Assembly: GCA_036937835.1 (NCBI GenBank)
Contig: CM072880.1
Coordinates: 19,488,001-19,552,000 of the forward strand
DNA from: Pampus argenteus
Lineage: Eukaryota > Chordata > Actinopteri > Scombriformes > Stromateidae
Reading direction: 5' to 3'
DNA length: 64,000 nucleotides
Position numbers and translations under genes: made by a program. The notes under the pieces were generated by a model. The model was given only the letters and a program-made list of their open reading frames with translations. It did no database searches and had not been told where the DNA came from. Shown here piece by piece: positions 35,851 to 47,225 of the stretch (positions within the stretch are counted from its first letter, which is position 1; every line of letters begins with the position of its first letter).

Positions 35851-38057
35851 AGAAACCCTTTGATGATCATGGTTTGTCCTCTAAGCTGTTGGTTTACCTG
35901 TATTTCTGCAGAGTGCATCTGCATCTGCAGTTACTGGCTATTTGGCGGCAACTGTACCCTTCCTGGCTGAAAATTTATATTATAGGCATGTTTCCTGCAT
36001 TAGGTTCCTTGTTTTACCCATTCTTGTCTCTGAAGAGCTTTCAAATGTGTTTGCTTTATATAGACACAAAGCACGGCAACAGAAATTGTGTCTTTTAATA
36101 AAAAGTACAAACTTTGTTAGTGGATCACTGATACCAAAATGTCCCAGTCCTCAATCAGTCTTATATATTTTTACAGAAACCAATCAACTTTAAGTTTTTA
36201 ATGGCTTTTTTAGGATTTGTTTAGTATTTAGTATTTTGTAGTTTTAGCTGCTAAAGATCTTCACCATTTCCACATGATGCAACCAATACCATAGATGCAT
36301 CTCCAGATGTAATGCCTGCATCTTTTAAACTCCAGGGTCCCACTTGAAAAGGCTTTCTGTTATATATCTGTGGTCTCCTCATTGATTACACTGATGACAC
36401 CACTATAGCATCATCAGGGTTATTTTCCTGACAATGCTCTGCCAGAGCTACATAAGACATTGTTGACCTTATGTGGCCTGTTCAACTTCCTTTTTTGTCA
36501 CCTCTGGTTGCCATTGCTGGCTATTGTAATTACAAGAAAAAAGTTGTGGTCCTGATTGGTTCATGTAGCCTACTATACATTTCTCAAAGTTGGAAACATA
36601 CATCCACATTTTTGTTTGGCAGAAGAGGTGGGTCACATCCAAATATATGAGGACGTCATATGATCTACTGCAGATTGATAATTAATCATTGATCTTTTTA
36701 AATTAAACTGCGATTACAAATGATGTGCTATAAACATTTGTCTTGTGTGGTGGTTAAAGTGGTTAGAGTCACAGAGTTATAAAAGGACATGCGGAGGTTT
36801 TATTCTGAGATGAGGATGAATTCACGCTGTGTAATATTGGAATGTGAGCCTCTGTTTAAAGAAATGAATGATGTGCACAACAGTGGTATGTTGTTATCTG
36901 GTTGGATATTAGTCTGTTACTCAAGAACTTGATTTTTTAATTTTGTAATTAATAATCACCACACCCAAACTATATTCACCTTCTCCCAGCCATTATGCAC
37001 ATTGCACTGCTTCACATACATGAACCAAAATAGCAGGTGCACATGGAGACACCCACACCATCTGTACAAAGAGTAGAGAGCTGGTGGGGCGTGATGTGAA
37101 AACAAGAGATTAAGAAATTGGATCCACCCATTTGGAGGCAGTGAAACTTCAGGCTTTAGTTCATAAATTTGTTTTTAGATTTGTTTACTTTCTTGCTTCA
37201 GTTTGTGTCCCCAAAACTGCACCCATATTTTGCAAAAGACAGTGTGTTATCTTAATCTAATTATTGTGTGCTGTAAAACATTAGGCTACTGATGTATCTT
37301 TATAATGTAACATATTTTTGATTCTCTGTAGAAGAACTCCTCAAACCCCTACTCTAGGGACCTTTCTGGAGTACAGAAATAGAAAAACAGGAGAGGCAAA
37401 CATTTTCTTGTGGGAAAAAGGAGGCAAAAAAAACGAGTAGAGCCCAGGTAAGTTGGTCATGGCTCAGAGTGAGAATGAACAACTGTTAACTGTTAACTAG
37501 CATTTAGTAACCAAGTGTGGCATGTTACATAGCAATAATGATCATTTTAAGCAAACATTGATCTTTAAACATTACCCATTACCAGTCCACTTTTCTTTTC
37601 TTTTTCTTTTTTTCTTTTTTTTTGCAGATATTGGTTTGATGACCATTTAGAAGGGTGGTGGTGTCAAGCCACAGCGTGGGAAAACTCTTTGCTCCTGGGA
37701 CACAAAGACCATTTACTCTAAAAGCATACAAGGCAGAAACTGGGAGGCAGTATCAACAGATCACCATTTTTATCTGGTCAAAAAAAATTTGGGGAATTTA
37801 AATTGTGTTGTTATGACCTAGTTGTGTCCAGTGCAAATATGTCTTGACTTGCTGTACGACTATTTGTCAATGAGGAATCTGCTATTCATTGTTGTTTGTA
37901 TCTTTATTTATTTATCAAAAATCTGGGTCCTGTTTCATAATGGAGTCTTGAGTTTCTCTAAGTTGATCTACCTTGAAATGGAAAAATCACTTTAGTAATT
38001 TGTTGACGGAGCAAAATGTCAGTCTTCACAAACAATCTTTTAGATTAGACTGGAAGC
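35851..38057. other. No gene recognised
   Basis: AT-rich with short frames only. A long pyrimidine tract ending in TTTTTTTTTGCAG at 37590-37627 resembles a splice acceptor, but no coding sequence after it was recognised. Confidence 0.5.
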
Positions 38058-38062
38058 CTGTG

Positions 38063-38460
38063 TGTTCCGTGCCGTAGTGGGTGTGTGTCTTGTCTTCTGC
38101 TCTTGATTACAGGTACCGCCCTTTCCCTCTTCTCTCTCAATCAGCTGATTGACTGATCAGCGCCAGTAGGCTATAACTGCCTACCGGGTGTCTCAGTGTG
38201 TGTGTGATCCCGCAGCGAGTGGTTTGTGGTGCGTGGTGGTGTGTTTCCAGAGAGAGTGGCTCATTGCGTGAGGCGTGTGATCGTTCCTGGCTCTCATCGT
38301 GACGTTTGAGGAAGCCTTTACTTTACGTTGTTCAACTTGTGTTTTTGAATAAATCCCTGCACTTGCAGTCGGTCTTTTGTTAATCCCCTTTGTTTTGTGT
38401 CTTTAATTGTTACTTCCCTGAATTCCCCTAGACTAAGTCTTGCCCTGTCGGGTCGTAACA
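38063..38460 (+). repeat. Gmr1-like element, first LTR
   Basis: TGTTCCGTGCCGTAGTGG...GTCGGGTCGTAACA, 398 bp, with AATAAA at about 38350. Confidence 0.93.
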
Positions 38461-38464
38461 ATTT

Positions 38465-38482
38465 TGGGGGCTCGTCCGGGAT
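38465..38482 (+). promoter_or_regulatory. Primer-binding site, tRNA-Pro type
   Basis: TGGGGGCTCGTCCGGGAT, 4 bases after the LTR. It matches the proline-tRNA primer site familiar from gammaretroviruses. Confidence 0.85.
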
Positions 38483-38679
38483 ATCTATTCCCGCAGTTGT
38501 ACCGGTTGGTGTTGTTTGTTTGTGATTAGTTTTTGTTTTGCGGTACGTATCGGTGTTTGTGTGTCTGTGTACCTGCAGTCTGCGTGACGTCACTGACAGC
38601 TTCTCCGGATAATACAGATGAGTACCCAGCTGGGTTGGGTTACATCCCGCCTTTCCATCAGGTGCTCTTTTGTTAGCTG

Positions 38680-38990
38680 GAACTGAAGAGGTTGGAGGCA
38701 GACACAGCTGTTAGGCTGCGTCAGGTGGAGCTACAGGTACGCATAACTCAGGTTGGTGAGGTTCAGCCCGCGGCGTGTCCACCTAATACTTTTGATGTGA
38801 GTAAACACATTTCTTTGGGCCCTGTATTTCGTGAGGCAGAGGTGGAAAATTATTTCGGCGCATTTGAGCGCATTGCCACTGCGTTACGCTGGCCAGAGGA
38901 TGTATGGGCCATTTTACTACAATGTAAGTTGTCAGGCAGAGCTCAGGAGGCCTGCTCTTCCTTGTCTGTAGAGGATGGTCTCGATTACAG
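38680..38990 (+). pseudogene. Gmr1-like gag, N-terminal remnant
   Basis: LKRLEADTAVRLRQVELQVR, then VENYFGAFERIATALRWPED and LSGRAQEACSSLSVED. The true start is deleted, and the frame ends after a deletion near 38985. Confidence 0.75.
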
Positions 38991-40252
38991 CAACAAAAGT
39001 GTCCACTTTGCAGCAGGCTGCCACCTTGGCAGATGAATTTGCACTCACACACAAAAGTGTGTTGGCAAAACGTCCCGAGTTCCCTCGGGAGGGGTTTCAG
39101 AAGCCTGGGTCGCAGTTGTCGGGTGCTGCTGTTTCGTTTGCTAACAAATCTGATCGGCAGTGTTTTTATTGCCATAAGCCTGGTCATTTAAATGCAGATT
39201 GCATTGCCTGGAAGCGTAAACAAGGGCCGGTTGTGAGACCACCAAAAGGCGTGGGGCTTATTAAAACCTCCAGTGACGAAGCTATAATATCAGGGGTGCC
39301 TGACTGTTTTAAGCCTTTCATATTTACCTGTTTGTTGTCTCTTACAGGACAGGCTGAAGACCAGCGCCTAGTCACTGCACTGCGTGACACAGCCTGCTCT
39401 CAGTCCCTCATTCTGTCCAGTGTGTTGCCATCTGGTACGAAGTCTGATGCCAGTGCTGTGGTTAGGGGAATTGAGATGGGTTTCATCCCCGCACCACTGC
39501 ATCAAGTCCATGTGCAGTCGGAGCTGGCAACGGGTTATTTTCATGTGGGTGTCCGCGCTAGCTTTCCCATTGAGGGCGTTGATTTTATCATGGGTAATGA
39601 TATAGCTGGCGGTAAAGTTTATCCTGTCCCCAAGGTCGTTGCTGAGCCCATTCCAGAGTCAGATCAGGACGAGTTAGCTAAAAAACATCCTGATGTTTTT
39701 CCGGTAAGTGTGTTAACCAGAGCTAGGGCCCGTGCACAAGCCCCGGACCAGGAAGTTGATTTAACCGACTCTCTGTTTGCATCTGTTTTCTCTCAGGATG
39801 AGCTGCTCCCTGGTGGTGGTTCGGCAGACTGTGATTTTAGAAAACCTGAACAGGTAAAGGAGCCTGTTGCTCCTGTTGATCTGGCGGCTCCTTTGTCACT
39901 GTGTCGTGAGGCTCTCATTGCTGCCCAGCAAGCGGATAAATCCTTAATTAAAGTCATAGCCGCTGCTGTGAAAATGCCCAGTAAGTGTACACCCAAGCGA
40001 CCATATTTTATTGAAAATGGTGTTTTGATGCGCAGGTGGGTTTCACAGTCTGACAGTGCAGCGGCTGAGCTCGGTGAGGATTGGGGTGTAATCAATCAGG
40101 TAGTCCTGCCTGTCAATTGTCGCCAGCATGTGTTGAAGCTGGCTCATGAACATTTGTGGTCAGGTCACCTAGGGGTAACTAAGACTTACCATCGTGTTCT
40201 CAAGCACTTTTTTTTGGCCTGGTTTAAAGGGGGATGTGGTGAGTTTTTGTAA
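38975..40252 (+). pseudogene. Gmr1-like nucleocapsid, protease, integrase start
   Basis: 425-codon frame. Zinc knuckle CFYCHKPGHLNADC (codons 63-76); protease-like LRDTACSQSLILSSVLP (Asp at codon 138, DTA instead of DTG) and VDFIMGNDIAGG; then a linker and the integrase entry ENGVLMRRW, HEHLWSGHLGVTKTYHRV. A frameshift in the T-run at about 40208 separates it from the next frame. RT does not lie between protease and integrase. Confidence 0.85.
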
Positions 40253-41201
40253 GGGGTGTAGGACTTGCCAAATGGTAGGGAAACCAAATCAGCCTGTGCC
40301 CCCCGCCCCCCTGCGTCCTGTTCCAGCGGTTGGTGAGCCTTTCGAACATGTGATAGTTGACTGTGTGGGTCCGCTGCCTAGAACCAAGGCTGGTAATCAG
40401 TTTATGTTAACAGTCATGTGTGCATCCACTCGTTTTCCTGAGGCTATTCCTTTAAGAAGGATTACAGCGCCAGCTGTCACTAAGGCACTGCTTAGGTTTT
40501 TCACCACCTATGGTCTGCCAAGGGTAGTGCAAACCGACCAGGGGACCAATTTTCTTTCCAAGGTCTTTAATGAGACCCTGCAGTCTCTTGGTATTGCTCA
40601 TTCTGTGTCAAGTGCTTATCATCCTGAATCTCAAGGTGCACTTGAACGGTGGCATCAAACTCTGAAGTCTATGCTGAGCAAATATTGTTTTGACAGTGGT
40701 AAAGACTGGGATGAGGGTGTACCATTTATGTTGTTTGCCATCAGAGACGCAAAGCAGGAGTCCTTGGTGTTCAGCCCAGCAGAGTTAGTGTTTGGCTACC
40801 ATGTGCGAGGTCCGTTAGCGGTTTTGAAGGAGCAGCTGGTGGGCAGCCACCCAAAACATACTAATGTTGTGGATTTTGTCTCTAAATGCAGAAAGCGCAT
40901 GCAGGTTGCCTCGAAGCTGGCAAAAGAAGCCCTCTCCTCCGCTCAGGGTGGTATAAAGCAATTCCAGCCAGCTAAGCGTCAGGATGTGCTCGACCTCATC
41001 ACTGCATACCCCACTCTGTATGGTGATGTGCCATCCCGTACCAATGTGTTGGAGCACAACCCTCTTGTTTTCTTAAAGCAGATGTACAACAGCAACCAGC
41101 GGTTGATGCGCTGGGCGCTCCAGGCCCAGCGTTACAACATGGTGGTTAAGCACAAGAGGGGGGCTGATAATCTGGTGGCCGACATGCTGTCCCGTGGGTA
41201 A
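40194..41201 (+). pseudogene. Gmr1-like integrase fused to RNase H tail
   Basis: Finger end CKGCRTCQ, then VIVDCVGPLP, VQTDQGTNF and YHPESQGALERWHQ, the D,D,E core. Near 41050 it passes from LYGDVPSRTNVLEH, which lies just upstream of RT in such elements, straight into NPLVFLKQMYNSNQRLMRWA and HKRGADNLVADMLSRG, the RNase H end. RT and most of RNase H are lost at a His/Asn junction. Confidence 0.87.
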
Positions 41202-41319
41202 GGACATCATTGTGGGGGGGTCACATAAGACAATTTCCAATTTTTTAGAAAGTATTAATGTATGATTTGTAGTTTTGCAGTTTTGTGGTGTACTAGAGGT
41301 TCTTTCTTATTTGTGGGGG

Positions 41320-41722
41320 TGTTACGTGCCGTAGTGGGTGTGTGTCTTGTCTTCTGCTCTTGATTACAGGTACCGCCCTTTACCTCTTCTCCCTCAATCA
41401 GCTGATTGACTGATCAGCGCCAGTAGGCTATAACTGCCTACCGGGTGTCTCAGTGTGTGTGTGATCCCGCAGCGAGTGGTTCGTGGTGCGTGGTGGTGTG
41501 TTTCCAGAGAGAGTGGCTCATTGCGTGTGGCGTGTGATCGTTACTGGCTCTCATCGTGACGTTTGAGGAAGCCTTTACTTTACGTTGTTCAACTTGTGTT
41601 TTTCAATAAATCCCTGCACTTGCAGTCGGTCTTTTGTTAATCCCCTTTGTTTTGGGTCTTTTCTTTAATTGTTACTTCCCTGAATTCCCCTAGACTAAGT
41701 CTTGCCCTGTCGGGTCGTAACA
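41320..41722 (+). repeat. Gmr1-like element, second LTR
   Basis: TGTTACGTGCCGTAGTGG...GTCGGGTCGTAACA, 403 bp, preceded by the G-rich tract TTGTGGGGG. Differs slightly from the first LTR. Confidence 0.93.
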
Positions 41723-42199
41723 ATTTTGGGGGCTCGTCCGGGATATCTATTCCCGCAGTTGTACCGGTTGGTGTTGTTTGTTTGTGATTAGTTTTTGTTT
41801 TGCGGTACGTATCGGTGTTTGTGTGTCTGTGTACCTGCAGTCTGCGTGACGTCACTGACAGCTTCTCCGGATAATACAGATGAGTACCCAGCTGGGTTGG
41901 GTTACATCCCGCCTTTCCATCAGGTGCTCTTTTGTTATTTTCCCTCTTTTTAGTTTTCGGGGTAAACTCCGGGCGGGGACTTTGATCTCCGGCTGGGGCT
42001 GGTGTTTCAGGGTTTCGGCCGCTGATGTGTTGCCTATAAGACGCCTCGAGCCCGGCACTCCCCAGAAGATAGGTAGGTGAAGTTTGTGTTAGGCAGGATC
42101 TGGAGGAGTTTGTCTGTCGTGACGGCTGTTGGTGCGTGGTGCGAATTACCGGAGTGTGTGATGATGGCCGTGTTTGACGTGGAAGCGTTTGCGTCTGAT
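41723..42199 (+). mobile_element. Second Gmr1-like leader with primer site and gag start
   Basis: Repeats the primer-binding site (41727-41744) and leader, and keeps about 220 bp that the first copy lost after TCTTTTGTTA. It ends in ATGATGGCCGTGTTTGACGT, the probable gag start (MMAVFDVEAFASDP). Confidence 0.85.
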
Positions 42200-42216
42200 C
42201 CTGTCGGGTCGTCACA
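42200..42216 (+). repeat. 17-bp remnant of a third LTR end
   Basis: CCTGTCGGGTCGTCACA matches the LTR terminus CCTGTCGGGTCGTAACA and is followed at once by the CTGTG duplication. Confidence 0.8.
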
Positions 42217-42221
42217 CTGTG

Positions 42222-43480
42222 TCTGTTGACGAGCTCCACAAGGACACTGAAATGTCACTAAATTCACAAATGAAAAATGTGTGAAATATGTATCAGTAAT
42301 GTAATTATATTTAGCATATAATCATTACAGAAGGAATATGAAAAGTGTTTCAGATTCAGAACAGTCATGTGGAGGTGTTGATGAAAAGGTCAAATACATT
42401 TGGTGTTTGTGTGTAGAGTTTGGAAACATTTTATATATAGATTTATATATATAGTTATATAGATTTTGATGAAGAGCTTGCTTTTGTGCAAAAGATGCAA
42501 TGTTTTATGGCTTTTGTTTCTGTGTAGAATGTTGACACAAGGCCTTTGTTCCACTAACTGAAAAAAGAAATTGTGAATATATGTAGGCAACAATGTAGTA
42601 AGTAAGTAAGTAAGTAAATATTATTCTATAATAAGCTAGTCACTTTTAAGAGGTTTTACTTCCATTTCCGAAAAAAGCAGACTTTCCCTCACTTTGGGAT
42701 CAATAGTCAAGCTTTCTTTTGAAATAGGCTGTAGCTGACGCCAGCGATATAACTGTGTTATTAAGACAACACCAGAAGTTAGGGTGATATTGTCACATAT
42801 GGTGTTTGATTGTTTCTTTATTATAGTTATACACGTTTGTTATTTATGATGTAATGTCCTGCACTTTAATTTGTTATTCTGTGGTTACATTGTTGAATTT
42901 TAAGAAGCCATTATTGTGAAACGTTACTTCCTCTCAGAGTAACGTAAATGAGCATAAGACAGAGACAGAGAGAGATATAAGAGCGGATTGTCTACTACTG
43001 ATTAAGCAGGCGTACACGGTAATTATTTTGAATGATACACATTTTTTACCTTTTATTTAAGAAAATGACCTGACAGTGATATATGTAAAATATGTTTTAT
43101 TTTGATACAGTTTTCACGGTGTTCCTTAACTACAACACAAAATAAAAACGTTGTGGACATCAGTAAGAAGCGTGATCGTGTTACCAGGGTAGATACATAG
43201 GCCCTTAGGTTTTATTAGTTGCTCCCTACTGTGCTTTAAGCATTCCAGTTCATATTTTGTTAACTAGCTTGGATTTATCTTAAGCATTTTCTCTAGGTGT
43301 TAGCTTCCCCTTTTAGCAATCAGAATTTAGGTGAGCTTGATTTATTTTCATGTTTTACAATTGGAGAATTGCCAGACACATCTGACTCTGAGATTGTGAT
43401 AAAAACAACATCAAGAGAGTTTGATCTAGCCTTTACACTGGTGAGTGCAGTTTAAAACATATTTGGGTGATCTAAACAAA
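42222..43480. other. No gene recognised
   Basis: AT-rich. Only a short (AGTA)n run at about 42597-42616. Confidence 0.5.
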
Positions 43481-44421
43481 TACTGTATTTTCCGGACTAT
43501 AGAGCGCACCTAAATATAAGACGCGTCCACTAAAATTTGAATGAAATATATATTTAGTCATATATAAGCCGCACCGGACTATAAGCCGCCGATATCCAGG
43601 CTGAGAAATAAATTATTTAGACAGAAAGATTTTGTACCATAAGTGTTTATTCATATACCTGAACTGATTGTTTCTGAACATTGCCGCAATAAAAGAAGCA
43701 ATAAACGCAGCAATAGAAGTGCTGATAAACAAAACAGAAAAGTCATTGATGGTTTTATTCATCTTCCTCCTGTGCACTAAAACTAAGTTACTTTATTTTT
43801 CTTCCTCCTGCGTACTGAAACCATTAAACACCAAATCGCTGTCACCTTTTCCTCCTGCACACTGTTAAAGCGCAACTGCGCAACTATTAAAGTCGCTTCA
43901 TTCTCCCATGAACTGAAGCCACACGTCACTATTTATCTTCCACCTGAGCATTTAAAACTAATGAACACCATACCACTGTCACTTCATTTCTTCTGTGCAC
44001 TGAAGCCACTGAAGTCGACCTCTTCAGTGTCAGAGTTGAACAGCGTCAGATAATCTTCATCACATACCGTCTACTGCGGCTGCACGCAAGCTTGCCATTT
44101 ATAAATCTATGGCATAGATTCATTAACGGCAAGCTTATGTGCATCCGCTCTGTTTCCTTCACGGATAGCCAGATCGATGGCAGTCAACTTAAAGCTGCAT
44201 CATAGGAATTGCTTCCTGGGTTTTCCATTTTGAGGGGGTGAGGGTGTAATAATATTATATACCTGTGACGGAGCAGCTCCATAAATGACTGCGGCCTGCG
44301 CGAACACAGACACACACACTGTGGGCTGAAGAAAAATTAATAGAAAAGCCGCACCTCTGTATAGGCTGCATGGTTCAAGTATGGGAAAAAAGTAGCGGCT
44401 TATAGTCCAGAAAATACGGTA
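43481..44421. mobile_element. Non-autonomous DNA transposon with TA duplication
   Basis: Ends CTGTATTTTCCGGACTATA and, inverted, CCGTATTTTCTGGACTATA, each next to TA. About 940 bp without transposase. Inside, degenerate copies of a TCCTCCTG(T/C)GCACTGAA-like motif recur at 43765-44010. Superfamily uncertain. Confidence 0.75.
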
Positions 44422-45092
44422 ATTATGTCATTACTACAGCCATTTAAACCTCTTGACAAAAGCAGTCCTGTACACAAAGAGCCTGACTCAAATCAACAGG
44501 CACTGGGAATATACCTACTCATATGAATATAGGGATTATTACAATAGGCAGATTTTCCAAAATGTTGAACGATCCCTTTCAATAATCCCTAATCCAGAGA
44601 GTTAGTTACATAATTATGTTGTCATTTGATTTAATATTTAGCCTATTTCTGCATTTCTCAATTTTCAGGCTATACACTTGGATAAGGACAATGCTTATCC
44701 AGGTACCTCAGGATGTCTTGATGTCAAGAACAAATAACATGCCCTCAGAAGAATGTTAGTGAGTCATATAGACATAGGTAGAAAATTAACCAGGTCTATT
44801 CTGTCCAAAAAATCATTAAAATGAACACCAATCTGACTTTTTCTGCCTTTAACTGCTTGGATCAGGTCCAGTTGTTGAGATGTGTGTTTGAAGAGAGTAC
44901 ATTGGAATTAGGTTAAAAAGAGTAAAAAATTGCTCATTGTTTTAGAGACTGACTCATCACTGTCTCTCGTGTCAATGAAGTGTCAGGATATGGTTTATGA
45001 ATACAGAATGAAAGATTTTTGTTTGGCAAAGTTGGCTACTACGTTTTGAGTATATTTTTAAAGTCTAATGTAAGTTTCTCACTTTTTCTAGA
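44422..45092. other. No gene recognised
   Basis: AT-rich sequence before the HECT-like exon; possibly its intron. Confidence 0.45.
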
Positions 45093-45327
45093 CCCACAAG
45101 AATGCAGGCACCAGAAATCATTGCAAATTTGGCACTTGCAATTGACCACAAGAAAGTCAGCAGGTTTAACATATCAAGATCTGATGTATGGGATGGCGAT
45201 ATGAGAGGATTTCTACGCAGCTCATACTCCGAAAACAGCGACATCTTTGTTAAGTTTACTGACGATGCAGGGTCCTTTGAAGAAGGGTTGGACACAGGTG
45301 GACCGAGGCGAGAATTCCTCACGCTTC
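45093..45327 (+). pseudogene. HECT-domain (G2E3-like) exon fragment
   Basis: After TTTCTAG the frame reads IIANLALAIDHKKVSRFNIS, VWDGDMRGFLRSSY, FVKFTDDAGSFEEGLDTGGP and RREFLTLL, the start of a HECT ubiquitin-ligase domain of the kind expanded in fish. It breaks at a family A LINE. The HECT catalytic Cys is not present. It could be the edge of a real gene split by the LINE. Confidence 0.7.
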
Positions 45328-45370
45328 TGACGAACCACTCATCAGCAACACACCTGCTGAGAGGCCAACT

Positions 45371-45803
45371 ATGGTCATTGGCAGCTCAATTGTGCGAAAC
45401 GTGAAGTTAGCGACACGGGGGACCATAGTTAAATGCATCCCGGGGGCCAGAGCAGGCGACATCCAGTCCAATTTAAAACTGCTGGCTAAAGATATGTGTA
45501 AATATAATAAGATTTTCATTCACGTCAGCGGTAATGACACACAGTTACGCCAATCAAATGTCACTAAAATGAATGTATCATCGGTAAAATGATGTTGGAC
45601 TGATGTAATATTCTCTGGACCCCTACCCAATGTAACCAGTGATGACATGTATTGCCGCATGTCATCATTTCACCGCTGGCTGTCGAGGTGGTGTCCAGAA
45701 AACGATGTGGGCTTCTTAGATAATTGGACACCTTTCTGGGGAAAACCTGGTCTGATTAGGAGAAATGGCATCCATCCCACTTTGGATGGAGCAGCTCTCA
45801 TAT
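45371..45803 (+). pseudogene. LINE ORF1, SGNH-esterase-like, best copy here
   Basis: MVIGSSIVRNVKLATRG (GSS at the place of the GDS nucleophile block), KIFIHVSGNDTQLRQS (Gly-Asn-Asp block), and RRNGIHPTLDGAALILS (His block; Asn where the family often has Asp). A frameshift near 45590 separates the parts. It is the most complete esterase frame in the window. Confidence 0.72.
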
Positions 45804-46112
45804 TGTCAGGTTCAAACAACCTAGGACATAAGAAAATACACACAAAATGAGGCATAGACAACAGTATAAGTTTTTCTTGCAAGGAGAACGGGGAGATGTG
45901 CTCAGTTACAGATCTCCTACTCGCTCTGAGGCACACCCTCCGCCAACCTGCTTTTATTGAAAATTAGGAGGTCCCTAGTTACATAGAATTCAAATGTGCA
46001 TAAGGGGAGGGGGGAAAACACAGGATAACAAGTTCCATACATGGTGAAGACTACAAATCGTATATTAATGTGTGTGTATGACATCATTGATTAATTAACT
46101 CGGCTTGTACAT
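45804..46112 (-). mobile_element. Truncated solo LTR of the ERV family
   Basis: Inverted match to the 3' half of the LTR at 15316-15935 (TGTCAGGTTCAAACAACCTA at its left). Cut where LINE sequence resumes. Confidence 0.88.
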
Positions 46113-46167
46113 ATTCGACTCAAGTTTACTTATAAATCCTAAACCTAAACTAAATTATAATTCATCC

Positions 46168-46880
46168 CCCTGACACCATGATAGATGGCCTAGTAGCCCA
46201 CTACAATGCTGCTTTATCCCTCAGCCTTGACTCTTTTGCCTCCATCAAAAACCCAGACTGTCTACTTCACCTGACCTGCCCCTGTTTCACCACAGAATTC
46301 TGCACTATTAAGGCCATCAAGTTTGTCACCAAGTTCAAGATCTCTACCTGTTCTCTGGACCCCATGCCCATAGCAGTGGTCAAGGCATGGTGGTTGGGTG
46401 AGAACCACTGGCAGCACATCACTCCCACCCTCATCCATTTTCAGTGGCTCCTAGTCACCTAGAGTTTACTCGAATCTTATACCCCATCCTGGAATCTGTG
46501 GTCCTCAGACACAGGTCTGCTCTCCACTCCCCACACCAGCCTGTGAACATCTGGGGAGAGAGCCTTCAGTGTGGCAGTCCCCACAGAGATCGGTAACTCC
46601 TGAAAACCTCTCTGTTCACCAAGGCCTGTGGTCTCTAGTAAACTTTGTCATCCCTGGCAATCATTGTTATTGTAACTGCCCACCTCAGTTAATACATTAT
46701 TTATTTTTGGTTCCTACCTGTCTTTTCAGTGAAGCGGACTCATTGTTTGTTTTTGTTTCTACATGGTACCTTTTAAATGATACACCGCCTGGCAAAGCAT
46801 GGCAAGGGAGAACCTTTATGGCGAGTTGTCTCCACACAGGTCAAAGTCAAATCAAATCAAATAAAACTTTATATTAACAA
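46168..46880 (+). pseudogene. Strongly decayed L2-like LINE (family D)
   Basis: LSLDSFASI, FKISTCSLDPMPIAVVKAW and HITPTLIHFQWLLVT recall the linker, RT fingers and C-terminal blocks of L2 LINEs, joined by large deletions. It ends AAATCAAATCAAATAAAACT. Confidence 0.6.
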
Positions 46881-47084
46881 AGTAAAGTTAATAAAAGGTT
46901 TAACAACGTTAAATGTAAACAGAGAAGATAAAGAAAGATGAAAAGACAAGATTCAGCCCCTTTGGTAGTATGCAGCCTACGAGGTATAGTTTATTAGCGT
47001 ATTGTGTAATTACATTAAGCTACAAGCTCTGCTTTAGCATGTTCATTTATGTGATTGTTTGTTTTCCTTTGCTTCAGTTCTCAG

Positions 47085-47225
47085 GGGTCGGTCTGGTCAC
47101 TCGATGACTGAATAATGCTATAGAGAACTACTTCCTGCTAGGCACAGAGTCAGCCTATCGTGCAGCATGGACCATCCTCAAAGAGCGATATGGGAGTCCA
47201 TTCCTCATTGCCAAAGCTTTCAAAT
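47085..47225 (+). pseudogene. BEL/Pao gag fragment
   Basis: NAIENYFLLGTESAYRAAWT then LKERYGSPFLIAKAF is typical of BEL/Pao gag. Interrupted by the family A pair; the rest of the element resumes at 52132. Confidence 0.75.

Larger units (their letters stand above)
38063..42216 (+). mobile_element. Gmr1-like Ty3/gypsy in tandem LTR arrangement
   Basis: Order: LTR, body, LTR, second leader with gag start, 17-bp LTR end. One target duplication, CTGTG, flanks the whole unit (38058-38062, 42217-42221). In the body, integrase comes before RNase H, the order known for Gmr1-like elements. RT is deleted. Confidence 0.9.
45328..46165 (+). mobile_element. Family A LINE fragment with ORF1, split by a solo LTR
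   Basis: ORF1 esterase part 45328-45803, LTR 45804-46112, then a short stretch with CCTAAACCTAAACTAAATTA from the endonuclease region. RT is absent. Confidence 0.85.

Noticed and set aside
37590..37640. Strong acceptor-like pyrimidine tract ending in GCAG
   Set aside because: No coding sequence or donor was recognised after it; T-rich runs are common in AT-rich fish DNA.
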